Shown here one piece after another: positions 43,053 through 51,244 of a stretch of DNA of 64,000 nt. The position numbers and the translations under genes were made by a program. A model generated the notes under the pieces. The model saw nothing but the letters and a program-made list of their open reading frames with translations, was not told where the DNA came from and searched no databases. The number at the start of each line of letters is the position of its first letter. Position 1 is the first letter of the stretch. This DNA is from Limnochordaceae bacterium (lineage in GTDB: Bacteria > Bacillota > Limnochordia > Limnochordales > Geochordaceae): NCBI GenBank assembly GCA_014896295.1, contig JADBKR010000006.1:124001-188000 (forward strand). Reading direction: 5' to 3'.

Positions 43053-44330
43053 ATGAGCGGGACGGCAGGGGTCGTCGCCCTCGTCCTGCTGCTCGCCGGG
43101 CTCCCGATCCCGTTCGTCATCGGGCTGGCGGCACTGGCGGGGCTGCAAGCGGGAGGGCTTCCGCTGGCGCTCGCCGTGCAGCGCATGTTCGCGGCGCAGG
43201 ACTCGTTTCAGTTGATGGCCATCCCCCTCTTCATCCTGGCAGGCGCGCTGATGAACGCCGGGGGTTTGAGCGAGCGGCTCGTGGCGCTCGCCGAGGCGCT
43301 GGTGGGCCGGCTGCGGGGAGGGCTCAACCACGTCAACATCCTCTCCAACGTCTTCTTCTCGGGCATCTCGGGGTCGGCCGCCGCGGACGCATCGGCCGTC
43401 GGATCGATCCTCATCCCCGCCATGGAGCGGGCAGGGTACCGCCGGGAGCTGGCTGCCGCGGTGACGGCGGCGGCTTCGCTCATCGGTCCCATCGTCCCGC
43501 CCAGCATCCCGATGATCCTCTACGGCGTGCAGGCCGAGGTCTCCATCGCCCGGCTCTTCCTGGCCGGGGCGGTGCCGGGGCTGCTGCTGGCGGCGGCCCA
43601 GATGGCGACGGCCGCGTGGGTGGCCCGCCGGGAAGGGCTCGTGGCCGGGCGCAAGGGCAACCTTGCCGAGATCCTGCGGGCGCTTCGGGGGGCGATCTGG
43701 GCCGCTTTCATGCCCGTCTTGATCCTCGGCGGCATCCTCGGAGGGGTGTTCACGCCGACGGAGGCGGCGGCCGCAGCGGTGGCCTGGGCGCTGCTGGTTG
43801 GGGCCTTCGTCCACCGGGAGCTGACCCTGGCCCGGATCGGGCGAGCGCTGGCGGAAGCCGCGCTTACGACCGGCATCGTCATGCTGATGCTGGCCACGAC
43901 CGAGATCCTGGCGTGGATCCTGGCCCGGGACCAGATCCCGCAGAGGCTGGCCATGGCGGTCGCGGGCATGGACGTGCCCCCGTGGCTGGTGCTGCTGCTC
44001 GTCAACGTGGCGCTCCTGATCGTCGGCATCCCCCTGGAGCCGGCGCCGGCGCTGGTGCTGCTCGTGCCCGTGCTCATGCCGCTCGTGCAACGGATCGGGG
44101 TGGATCCGGTGCATTTCGGGGTCATCATGGTGCTCAACCTGGTCATCGGCCTCGTCACGCCGCCCGTGGGAGCGTCCATCTTCGTCGTGTCGGCCATCAG
44201 CCGGGTGCCGCTCGGGTCGATGGCGAAGGCCATGGTACCGTTCCTGGTGGCGTCGCTGGTGGTGCTCCTGCTGGTCACGTACGTGCCGGCGCTGTCGCTG
44301 TGGCTGCCGTCGCTCGCCCGAGGGGGCTGA
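43053..44330 (+). CDS. dctM: TRAP transporter large permease (DctM family), 425 aa
   Basis: About twelve hydrophobic segments with the DctM signatures IPLFILAGALMNAGG, FFSGISGSAAADASAVGSIL, LIGPIVPPSIPMILYG and LVIGLVTPPVGASIFVVSAI. Length is typical. It completes the DctPQM set, and the SDR gene follows 17 bases later in the same operon. Confidence 0.9.
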   Translation: MSGTAGVVALVLLLAGLPIPFVIGLAALAGLQAGGLPLALAVQRMFAAQDSFQLMAIPLFILAGALMNAGGLSERLVALAEALVGRLRGGLNHVNILSNVFFSGISGSAAADASAVGSILIPAMERAGYRRELAAAVTAAASLIGPIVPPSIPMILYGVQAEVSIARLFLAGAVPGLLLAAAQMATAAWVARREGLVAGRKGNLAEILRALRGAIWAAFMPVLILGGILGGVFTPTEAAAAAVAWALLVGAFVHRELTLARIGRALAEAALTTGIVMLMLATTEILAWILARDQIPQRLAMAVAGMDVPPWLVLLLVNVALLIVGIPLEPAPALVLLVPVLMPLVQRIGVDPVHFGVIMVLNLVIGLVTPPVGASIFVVSAISRVPLGSMAKAMVPFLVASLVVLLLVTYVPALSLWLPSLARGG

Positions 44331-44347
44331 AAGGAGAGAGGGGGCCC

Positions 44348-45127
44348 GTGGCGACCTATCGCGGCAGTGGTGGACGCCTGGACGGCAAGGTGGCGCTCAT
44401 CACGGGGGCGGCCTCGGGGATGGGAGAAGCCGCCGCCCGGCTGTTCGCCGGGGAAGGGGCGGCCGTCGTCGCCTGCGACGTGCAGCCGGGCGGGGAGAGC
44501 GTAGCCGAGGCGATCCGCGGCGCCGGGGGCAAGGCGCTTTTCGTGCGGGTCGACGTGATGCAGCCGGAGGCGGTGGAGGAAGCCGTTCACCGGGCGTTGG
44601 AGCAGTGGGGCACCCTGGACGCGGTGGTGCACTTCGCCGGGACGGCCATGCCCGGCACTCCGCTCGAGTCGATCAGCGACGAGACGTGGCGGCGCGTCAT
44701 CGACGTCAACCTTACCGGCACCTTCTACGTGTGCCGGGCGGTGGTGCCCGTCATGAAAGCCCGGCGCCGCGGGAGCATCGTCAACGTCGCCTCCATCGCC
44801 GGGGTGCGTGCGAGGCCGGGGCTGAGCGCGTACTGCGCCGCCAAGGGCGGGGTGATCATGCTCACGCGGTCGCTGGCCCTGGAGCTCGCCCCGTTCGGCG
44901 TGCGGGTCAACGCCTTGCTGCCGGGGCCCACCGACACGCCCATGCTGCCGCAGTTCGTACCGGGGCTCCCTCCACAGGAAGGGCGCCAGCGGTTCGTCGA
45001 GAGCGTGCCGCTCGGGCGGCTGGCCCAGCCGGACGAGATCGCCCGGGCCGCGCTGTTTCTGGCGAGCGACGACGCCTCCTTCGTCACGGGCGAATGCCTC
45101 GGCGTCGACGGGGGCCGGGGGATCTGA
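44348..45127 (+). CDS. Short-chain dehydrogenase/reductase, 259 aa
   Basis: A classical SDR: cofactor motif VALITGAASGMGEAAARLF (TGxxxGxG), acidic cofactor residue in VVACDVQPG favouring NAD, NNAG-equivalent DAVVHFAGTAM, the Ser in VNVASIAGVRAR and catalytic YCAAKGG (Tyr-x3-Lys). The C-terminus DASFVTGECLGVDGGRGI is the usual dimer motif. GTG 44348 has AAAGGAGAGAG upstream. It probably oxidises the product of the TRAP-imported carboxylate or polyol; substrate unknown. Confidence 0.85.
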   Translation: MATYRGSGGRLDGKVALITGAASGMGEAAARLFAGEGAAVVACDVQPGGESVAEAIRGAGGKALFVRVDVMQPEAVEEAVHRALEQWGTLDAVVHFAGTAMPGTPLESISDETWRRVIDVNLTGTFYVCRAVVPVMKARRRGSIVNVASIAGVRARPGLSAYCAAKGGVIMLTRSLALELAPFGVRVNALLPGPTDTPMLPQFVPGLPPQEGRQRFVESVPLGRLAQPDEIARAALFLASDDASFVTGECLGVDGGRGI

Positions 45128-45179
45128 CGAGCGCCACCGGACCCCTCTGCGGCACGCGCCGCATCGGTGGGTGCCCGCC

Positions 45180-45791
45180 TCACCCCATCCGGCGGGCCTG
45201 CTCCAGCGCCTGCGGGGTGTTGACGTTGAAAAAGAGGCGCTGCGGGTCGCCAAAGGCCCGGATGTCCGCTTCCGCAACCGTCACGACCTGCAGGCCCGCC
45301 AGCAGCGCCCGCAGGCTGGCGCCACGGCCGGACAGGAGGAGCTGCTCTGCCCGTGCGGCGACCGGGCCGGCGTAGGCGGCGTGCAGCACCTCGAGGCGCC
45401 CGGCCCACTCGGGCACCGCGACGTCGGCCTTCGACGCGGCGGCACGCTCCACCAGGAAGCGGGCGAAAGGCGCCTCCACGAACGGCTGGTCGCAGGAGAC
45501 GACGAAGTGGTAGCCCGGCCCTGCGGCGGCGAGCCCTGCGTGTAGCCCGCTCAACGGCCCCTGCCCCTCGTGGACGTCCGCCACGAGCTCGACGCCCGGG
45601 ATGCCCTGCAGCGCCTCGGCCAGCGGTCGGAAACGAGCGGCCGGTGCCACGGCCAGGAGCCGGCCCGAGAGCGGCGCCAGGCGCGCGGCGATTCGCCGGA
45701 CGAGGGGCTCTCCGTGAAAGTCGACGAGCGCCTTGTCGGTGCCCATCCGGCGGCTCTGCCCGCCGGCCAGCAAGATGACCGCAGGTGCCAT
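45180..45791 (-). CDS. mobA: Molybdenum cofactor guanylyltransferase, 203 aa
   Basis: The N-terminus ILLAGGQSRRMGTDKALVDF is the MobA GTP-binding signature. HGEPLVRR, VADVHEGQGPLSGLHAGLAA, FVVSCDQPFV and FFNVNTPQALEQ follow, all typical. It makes the guanine dinucleotide form of the molybdenum cofactor, needed by the bis-MGD oxidoreductase at 16.5-18.7 kb. The start is ATG 45791 (or 45806); neither has a clear ribosome-binding site, so a leaderless transcript is possible. The gene is divergent from the phosphorylase. Confidence 0.85.
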   Translation of the reverse strand: MAPAVILLAGGQSRRMGTDKALVDFHGEPLVRRIAARLAPLSGRLLAVAPAARFRPLAEALQGIPGVELVADVHEGQGPLSGLHAGLAAAGPGYHFVVSCDQPFVEAPFARFLVERAAASKADVAVPEWAGRLEVLHAAYAGPVAARAEQLLLSGRGASLRALLAGLQVVTVAEADIRAFGDPQRLFFNVNTPQALEQARRMG

Positions 45792-45890
45792 GACGCCATT
45801 GTACATCTGTAGATCGAGGCGCTGGATGCCGGCTGGCGCGCGCTGCGGCCGATGCGCTGCCTGACACGGCGGGCCTCGTACGCCTGTGCC

Positions 45891-45919
45891 TTGCCGCCTC
45901 GGCGCTCGGCCGGTAAACT
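45891..45919 (+). promoter_or_regulatory. Possible promoter for the phosphorylase gene
   Basis: TTGCCG (45891-45896) and TAAACT (45914-45919) are 17 bases apart, each matching four of six consensus bases. They lie 86 bases before the phosphorylase start, in the mobA-phosphorylase divergent region. Confidence 0.4.
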
Positions 45920-46004
45920 GGCGGCGGGAAGGCCCGGCCACCGCCGGCGACCCCCACGGATGACGAGCGCAGCGGCCGCAAATCCTGGGAAGGGTGACGG
46001 CACG

Positions 46005-47642
46005 ATGGCGGAGGCGAGACCGCCCCGGGTCGCGTACCTTTGCATGGAGTACGGGCTGGACGAGCGCTTGCCCCTGTATGCGGGCGGGCTCGGCATCCTC
46101 GCCGGCGACCTCTTGAAAGCGGCCCACGACGTGGGCTTCCCGATGGTCGGCGTCGGCATCCTGTGGCGGCAGGGGTACGTCGAGCAGCAGATCGACGCCG
46201 GGGGCCGGGTGGTGGACGCCTACCCGCGCCATGACGCCATCAAGGAGCACCTCGAGGAGACCGGGGTCGAAGTGACGGTCGCCATCCGCGGACGGCCCGT
46301 CCGCGTCAAGGTGTGGCGCCTTCCCGAAGACCAGCCTGCGGGCAGCCCTCCCCACGCGCCCCTGTTGCTGCTCGACACCAACGTGCCGGCCAACGCGGAC
46401 CGCTGGATCACGGGGCAGCTGTACGGGTGGTTCGCCGAGGAGCGCGTCGCCCAGGAGATGGTGCTGGGCATCGGCGGGGTGCGGGCGCTGCAGGCCCTGG
46501 GGCTCGAGCCCGAGATCTACCACTTCAACGAGGGCCACGCGGTGCTCGCCGGGATCGAGCTCATCCGCCAGGGCATGGAGAAGGGCATGACCTTCGAGCA
46601 GGCGTGGCAGGCGGCCCGCCGGCGCATCGTCTTCACCACCCACACGCCCGTCAAGGAGGGCAACGAGGAACACCCGCTGGCGCTGCTCGAGTACATGGGG
46701 GCGTTCAACGGGCTCAACCGGCGGCAGATGATCCGTATCGGGGGCGACCCGTTCCACATGACGGTGGCCGCGCTGCGGCTCTCCCGGGCGGCTAACGGCG
46801 TCTCGGAGCTCCACGGGCGCACGGCCCGCCAGATGTGGGCCGACGTGACGGGGGCGCCGCCCATCCAGGCCATCACCAACGGGGTACACGTGCCGACGTG
46901 GCAGGACCCCCGCATGGCCCGGGCGTATGCGGCCGGCGACGACCTGTGGCCCGTCCACCAGACGCTCAAACGGGAGCTCCTCGCGTGGGTGAAGCGCCGC
47001 ACCGGCGTGCAGCTCGCGGAGGATCGCCTGCTGCTGGGCTTCACCCGGCGGGCGGCTCCGTACAAGCGGGCCACCTTGATTTTCCAGGAACCGGAGCGAA
47101 TCGGGCCGTACCTCGAATCCGGGCGCATCCAGATCCTCTTCTCGGGCAAGGCCCACCCCCTCGACGATCGGGGTAAGGAGATCGTGGAAACCCTGGTGGG
47201 CATGGCGCGGCGGTTCCCGAAGAGCGTGGTCTTCGTGCCCGATTACGACATGGAGGTGGCCCGCATGGTCACCCGGGGCGCCGACGTGTGGCTCAACAAC
47301 CCCCGGCGCCCCCTCGAGGCGTGCGGCACCTCCGGCATGAAGGCCGCCATCAACGGCGTGCTCAACTTCAGCGTGCTCGACGGCTGGTGGCCGGAGGCTT
47401 TCCGCGAGGGCGAGAACGGCTGGCAGATCGGCGACGGCTACGAGGGCCCCGCCGCCGACGCACACGACGCGGTGTCGCTGTACGAGACCTTGCTCGGCGA
47501 CATCCTTCCCGCTTACGAACAAGACCGCTCCCGCTGGACGCAGATGATGCGCCAGAGCATCGCCGACGTCATGGAACGCTTCTCGGCCGAGCGGGTGCTC
47601 GACCGCTACGATCAGGAGATGTACGGAGCGGCTCGAGGGTGA
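46005..47642 (+). CDS. Alpha-glucan (glycogen/maltodextrin) phosphorylase, 545 aa
   Basis: A short-form GT35 enzyme. Motifs include YGLDERLPLYAGGLGILAGD, HFNEGHAVLAGIELI, the pyridoxal-phosphate region LEACGTSGMKAAINGVLNFS and RRAAPYKRATLIF. It cleaves alpha-1,4-glucan with phosphate to glucose 1-phosphate. The usual enzyme is longer (700-850 residues); this compact type is found in bacteria and archaea. ATG 46005 follows AAGGGTGA. In the cell it would act on glucan or oligosaccharides brought in by the MalEFG systems downstream. Confidence 0.9.
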   Translation: MAEARPPRVAYLCMEYGLDERLPLYAGGLGILAGDLLKAAHDVGFPMVGVGILWRQGYVEQQIDAGGRVVDAYPRHDAIKEHLEETGVEVTVAIRGRPVRVKVWRLPEDQPAGSPPHAPLLLLDTNVPANADRWITGQLYGWFAEERVAQEMVLGIGGVRALQALGLEPEIYHFNEGHAVLAGIELIRQGMEKGMTFEQAWQAARRRIVFTTHTPVKEGNEEHPLALLEYMGAFNGLNRRQMIRIGGDPFHMTVAALRLSRAANGVSELHGRTARQMWADVTGAPPIQAITNGVHVPTWQDPRMARAYAAGDDLWPVHQTLKRELLAWVKRRTGVQLAEDRLLLGFTRRAAPYKRATLIFQEPERIGPYLESGRIQILFSGKAHPLDDRGKEIVETLVGMARRFPKSVVFVPDYDMEVARMVTRGADVWLNNPRRPLEACGTSGMKAAINGVLNFSVLDGWWPEAFREGENGWQIGDGYEGPAADAHDAVSLYETLLGDILPAYEQDRSRWTQMMRQSIADVMERFSAERVLDRYDQEMYGAARG

Positions 47643-47657
47643 GGCGGTGAGGCAGGG

Positions 47658-48587
47658 GTGGCGCGGGCCATTGTCAGCGCCAGCCGGCGGACGGACATCC
47701 CGGCCTTTTACGCCCGGTGGTGGATGGAGCGGGTGCGGGCCGGGTGGGTGGAGTGGGTGCACCCGTTCGGCGGGGGAGTGCGACGGGCGTCGCTCCGGCC
47801 CGAGGACGTGCTGGCCATCGTCTTTTGGACCCGGCACCCCGGGCCGCTGATGCCGTACCTGCACGAGCTCGAAGGGCGGGGCTACCGCTTTTATTTCCAC
47901 TTCACCGTCAACGGCTATCCCCGGGCCATCGAGCCGCACAGCCCGCCGGCGGACGCCGCGGTGCGTGCCCTTCGGGCGCTCGCCGATCGCATCGGGCCGG
48001 AGCGGGTGCTGTGGCGCTACGACCCCATCGTGGTCGGGAAGCTCGGCGGGCACAGCCTCGACGCCGGCTATCACCTGAGGCAGTTCGAGGCTCTGGCCCG
48101 GCGGCTCGCGGGGGCCACCCGGCGGTGCACCGTTTCGTTCGTGAGCCTGTACGCCAAGACCGCGAGGCGCCTCGGGCAGGTCATGCCGGGCTCGATCCCC
48201 GGCTGGCCGGCACAACGCAGGCGAGAGCTGGCGGCCGACCTGGCCGCGATCGCGCGGGCGTACGGGATGAGCCTTCAGGCGTGCTGCGACGATGCCCTGG
48301 TGGGAGCGGGGAGGGGCGAGGCCAGGGTCGCGAAGGCCCGCTGCGTCGACCCGGAGCTCGTCGCGGCGCTTCGTCCGGGCGAAGAGCTGCACCTCGAAGC
48401 CGGGGCCCAGCCGGGCGCAATGCGGGTGCGCGCGGTCGGTGGACGTCGGCGCCTACGACACGTGCCTGTTTGGATGCGCGTACTGTTACGCCACGCGAAG
48501 CCAGGCCGCGGCGCTCGCCCGCTTCCGCGCGCACCGGCCGGCGGATACCATGCTGGCGAGGCCCGCCGCAAGCCGCGGGCCTCGTAG
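47658..48587 (+). CDS. DUF1848 protein, frame broken near the C-terminus
   Basis: The N-terminus ARAIVSASRRTDIPAFYARW, IVFWTRHPGPLMPYL and the YDPIVVG segment are diagnostic for DUF1848, a family related to radical-SAM/spore-photolyase proteins. The family's cysteine-rich C-terminus is present, but in the next frame: SVDVGAYDTCLFGCAYCYAT, with three cysteines, after about base 48435. Deleting one base there joins them. In that frame no stop occurs before the next gene, so a fused protein with the thioredoxin-like ORF is formally possible. Function is unknown. Confidence 0.7.
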   Translation: MARAIVSASRRTDIPAFYARWWMERVRAGWVEWVHPFGGGVRRASLRPEDVLAIVFWTRHPGPLMPYLHELEGRGYRFYFHFTVNGYPRAIEPHSPPADAAVRALRALADRIGPERVLWRYDPIVVGKLGGHSLDAGYHLRQFEALARRLAGATRRCTVSFVSLYAKTARRLGQVMPGSIPGWPAQRRRELAADLAAIARAYGMSLQACCDDALVGAGRGEARVAKARCVDPELVAALRPGEELHLEAGAQPGAMRVRAVGGRRRLRHVPVWMRVLLRHAKPGRGARPLPRAPAGGYHAGEARRKPRAS

Positions 48588-48636
48588 CCGGCCGGCCCGG
48601 AGCGGGAGCGGGCCGTCGAACAGGAGGGGGCGCGCT

Positions 48637-48963
48637 TTGCGCATCGAGTTCTTGTACTGGGAAGAGTGCCCCTCGCACGACGAGGCGCTGCGACGCCTCC
48701 GGGAGGTGCTCGCCGAGGAGGATGTCCGCGACCCGGTGGAGATCATCCGGGTCGACACCGACGAGCAGGCGGAGGCCCTCCGCTTCCCAGGGTCGCCGAC
48801 CATCCGCTTCGACGGGGTCGACATCCAGCCGGAAGGGGCGGAGCGTGCGGGCAGCGCGCTCACCTGCCGCGCCTACCGCGTGGACGGCCGCATCTCGCCC
48901 CTGCCCACCAAAGGCATGATCCGCGAGGCGCTGCGCCGGGCACGGCAAGAGCGGCGGGCCTGA
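48637..48963 (+). CDS. Thioredoxin-fold (DF-family-like) small protein, 108 aa
   Basis: The protein starts RIEFLYWEECPSHDEALRRL, with the CxxH-like CPSH in place of the redox CxxC, and continues with a thioredoxin-like GSPTIRFDGVDIQPEG (the cis-Pro region). TTG 48637 follows AGGAGGGGG. Similar short proteins, sometimes selenoproteins, accompany mercury or thiol chemistry. The upstream DUF1848 frame runs into it without a stop. Function unknown. Confidence 0.6.
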   Translation: MRIEFLYWEECPSHDEALRRLREVLAEEDVRDPVEIIRVDTDEQAEALRFPGSPTIRFDGVDIQPEGAERAGSALTCRAYRVDGRISPLPTKGMIREALRRARQERRA

Positions 48964-49027
48964 GCACGCAGCGGGAGCAGGCGAGGAAGGGCAGACGGAG
49001 CGACAGCAGGAAGGAGCCTGATCGATC

Positions 49028-49564
49028 GTGGCAAGCCTGAAGCTCGGCGAGAGCCTCATCCCCTTCGAACTGCAGGGCGTCGACGGGCGCAAGCACTCCA
49101 CGGCCTCGTACCAGGACAAGCCGGTGCTCGCGGTCATCTTCTGGTGCAACCATTGCCCGTACGTGCAGGCATGGGAAGATCGGGTGCTGCAGCTGCAGCG
49201 ACGGTACGCGGGGCAGGGCGTGCAGTTGCTGCTCGTGAGCGCCAACGACCCCAAGCAGTATCCGGACGACGACTTCCCGGCCATGCAGCGGCGCGCGCAG
49301 GAAAAGCAGTACCCGGCTCCCTACCTGTGGGACGAGACCCAGCAGGTGGCCAGGGCGTACGGGGCGAGCCGCACGCCGGAGGTTTTCCTCTTCGATCGGG
49401 AGCGGCGGCTGCGCTACCACGGGCGCCCCGACGACAACTACGAGGACCCGGCGGCGGTGCGCCACCACTACCTGCGAGACGCCATCGAGGCGCTGCTCGC
49501 CGGGCGGGAGCCGGCGGTGGGCGAGACCGAGCCGCAGGGCTGCACCATCAAGTGGCGCCGGTGA
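49028..49564 (+). CDS. Thioredoxin-fold protein of AhpC/TSA type, 178 aa
   Basis: The motif VIFWCNHCPYVQAWEDRVLQ (CxxC type with CPY) and EVFLFDRERRLRYHGRPDDN identify a thioredoxin-like disulfide oxidoreductase/peroxiredoxin of the family that often has WCNHCPYV. No signal peptide is present, so it is cytoplasmic. GTG 49028 lies 64 bases after the DF-like gene. Confidence 0.75.
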   Translation: MASLKLGESLIPFELQGVDGRKHSTASYQDKPVLAVIFWCNHCPYVQAWEDRVLQLQRRYAGQGVQLLLVSANDPKQYPDDDFPAMQRRAQEKQYPAPYLWDETQQVARAYGASRTPEVFLFDRERRLRYHGRPDDNYEDPAAVRHHYLRDAIEALLAGREPAVGETEPQGCTIKWRR

Positions 49565-49935
49565 CCAGCGCTTCCTGAAACCGGTCCACGCAAGCAGGAG
49601 TTGGATGGTGCGGGGTCGAATCCGGGCTGTGCAAACGATGGCTCAAGAAATCGCTCCGGCCGGCGGTCCTGGTGGGGAGTTTGCACCAGGAGTCCGCCCG
49701 AGCCAGATGCCCTGCCCACCGTGAGCGCGTGCAGGCGCGCTGGCGCGGGATGCCGGCAGGCAGGCGCAGAGCGCCCGGCGAGGCCCGGACTGTTAGGCCC
49801 GGCGCCCGGTCGAGGGCGACCCCGTGCGCGCGGATGGGCCCGGGAGGAAGTAAGGAGGCCGTGAGCAAGCGTTTGCGCTAACCCCGGCCCGTACGGGACA
49901 GGGCGCGTAAACGAGGGAAAGGAACGGGGTGGGCA
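49565..49935. other. Intergenic region before the first maltose-type operon
   Basis: This 370-base region has no convincing gene. It holds the LacI-type core at 49865-49876 and a purine-rich GGGAGGAAGTAAGGAGG at about 49840-49858, which resembles a ribosome-binding site without a following long frame. A GGGTCGAATCC string at about 49613 recalls a tRNA T-arm, but no cloverleaf can be drawn. Confidence 0.5.
49865..49876. promoter_or_regulatory. LacI-type operator core before the first MalE-type gene
   Basis: GCAAGCGTTTGC is an imperfect palindrome of the LacI-family type (GCAA-N4-TTGC with central CG), 60 bases before the MalE start. It differs at one base from the core upstream of the PQQ dehydrogenase (GCAAGCGATTGC). 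A shared regulator, such as a CcpA-like LacI protein, could bind both. Confidence 0.55.
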
Positions 49936-51156
49936 ATGGCGATGACGCGGAAGCTGGCAGTGCTGTTGGCGCTGGTCCTCGTGGGCTTGCTGGCAGGGTC
50001 GGCACTGGCCGCCGATACGATCACCCTCTGGACCAAAGAGGACGTCCCGGTCCTTCCGGAGATCGAGCGGTTGGCCAGGGAGTTCTCGGCAAAGACCGGC
50101 ATCCAGGTGAAGGTCGTCAACTACGGCGTCGAGGACCTCCGGCAAAACTTCCAAGCGGCCGCCCTGGCCGGGAGCGGCCCGGACGTGCTCTGGACGGTCA
50201 ACGACCACATCGGCGTCTTCGCAACGGCGGGCCTGATCAAGCCCATCCGGGACGTGTACGGCAGCACCTCGGTGCTTTCCAGGTTCGTCAAGCCGGGCAT
50301 CGAGGCGCAGCAGTTCGACGGCAAGGACTGGGGGATCCCGATCTCGGTCGGCAACCATCTCATGCTGATTTACAACAAGAAAATGGTACCCAAGCCGCCC
50401 CAGACGACCGATGAGCTCATCGCCCTGGGCAAGAAGCTGACCAAAGACACCAACGGAGACGGAAAGCCCGATGTCTACGGCCTCGTCTACAACCTCAACG
50501 AGCCGTTCTGGTTGGCGCCGTGGCTGGGTGGGTTCGGCGGATGGCCGCTCGACGGCACCACGCCGACCCTCGGCACGAAGGCGACCGCGGAGGCGCTGCA
50601 GTTCCTGCACGACCTCAAGTTCGTCCACAAGATCGTCCCGACCGAGGCCGACTACAACACGGCCGACGCCATGTTCCGCGAGGGCAAGGCGGCCATGTTG
50701 ATCAACGGCGACTGGTCCCTCGGCGCCTACAAGGACTTCGGCGTCGCCCGCATCCCGAAGGTCTCCTCGACCGGGCTGTGGCCGAGCCCGATGACCTCGG
50801 GCGTCTACTTCCTGTTCCCCGAGTACCTGTCGGGCAAGAAGCTCGAGGACGTGAAGAAGCTGGTGGACTTCTTCATCAGCCCGGAAAACCAGGTGTTCTT
50901 CGCGACCAAGTTCCAGCGGCTTCCGTCGGTGGCCGCCGTATTGAAGGATCCCAAGATCGCCAACGACCCCATCTTGAAGGGTTCATCCGACCAGATGGTG
51001 GTTGGCAAGCCGATGCCGACGGTGCCCGAGATGCGCTGCGCATGGGACGCCATGCGGCCCAATCTCGAGGCCGTCATGGCAGGCCAGATGAAGCCCGAGG
51101 ATGCCGCAGCCGCCATGCAGCAGGCTGCCGAGCAGTGCGTGGCAACTCTCCAGTAG
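49936..51156 (+). CDS. Maltose-type sugar-binding protein, 406 aa
   Basis: A signal peptide with AGSALAADTI precedes a family-1 extracellular binding domain: TITLWTKEDVPVLPEIERLA, LAGSGPDVLWTVNDHIG, DGKDWGIPISVGNHLMLIYN and GKAAMLINGDWSLGAYK. There is no lipobox cysteine, so it would be free in the periplasm-equivalent space or anchored otherwise. ATG 49936. It is followed by its own MalF and MalG-type permeases and by the secreted GH57 enzyme, indicating alpha-glucan oligosaccharide uptake. Confidence 0.9.
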   Translation: MAMTRKLAVLLALVLVGLLAGSALAADTITLWTKEDVPVLPEIERLAREFSAKTGIQVKVVNYGVEDLRQNFQAAALAGSGPDVLWTVNDHIGVFATAGLIKPIRDVYGSTSVLSRFVKPGIEAQQFDGKDWGIPISVGNHLMLIYNKKMVPKPPQTTDELIALGKKLTKDTNGDGKPDVYGLVYNLNEPFWLAPWLGGFGGWPLDGTTPTLGTKATAEALQFLHDLKFVHKIVPTEADYNTADAMFREGKAAMLINGDWSLGAYKDFGVARIPKVSSTGLWPSPMTSGVYFLFPEYLSGKKLEDVKKLVDFFISPENQVFFATKFQRLPSVAAVLKDPKIANDPILKGSSDQMVVGKPMPTVPEMRCAWDAMRPNLEAVMAGQMKPEDAAAAMQQAAEQCVATLQ

Positions 51157-51244
51157 CGGGAGGGGCCGCAGCGACCAGTCTGTCGGGCGGCGGGAAGGGC
51201 CACGCGTCCCGCCGCCCGGCCCCGCGAGGAAGAGGCGCATCGCC

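Noticed and set aside
45180-48392. A 1070-codon minus-strand open frame and similar long frames (19740-22619 plus, 35028-36812 minus)
   Set aside because: They lie opposite well-recognised genes. High GC makes stops rare in the complementary frames, and their translations are low-complexity. Only the mobA part of the first is real.
49613-49640. GGGTCGAATCC resembling a tRNA T-arm
   Set aside because: The T-loop is not TTCGAAT, and no acceptor, D or anticodon stem can be paired around it.
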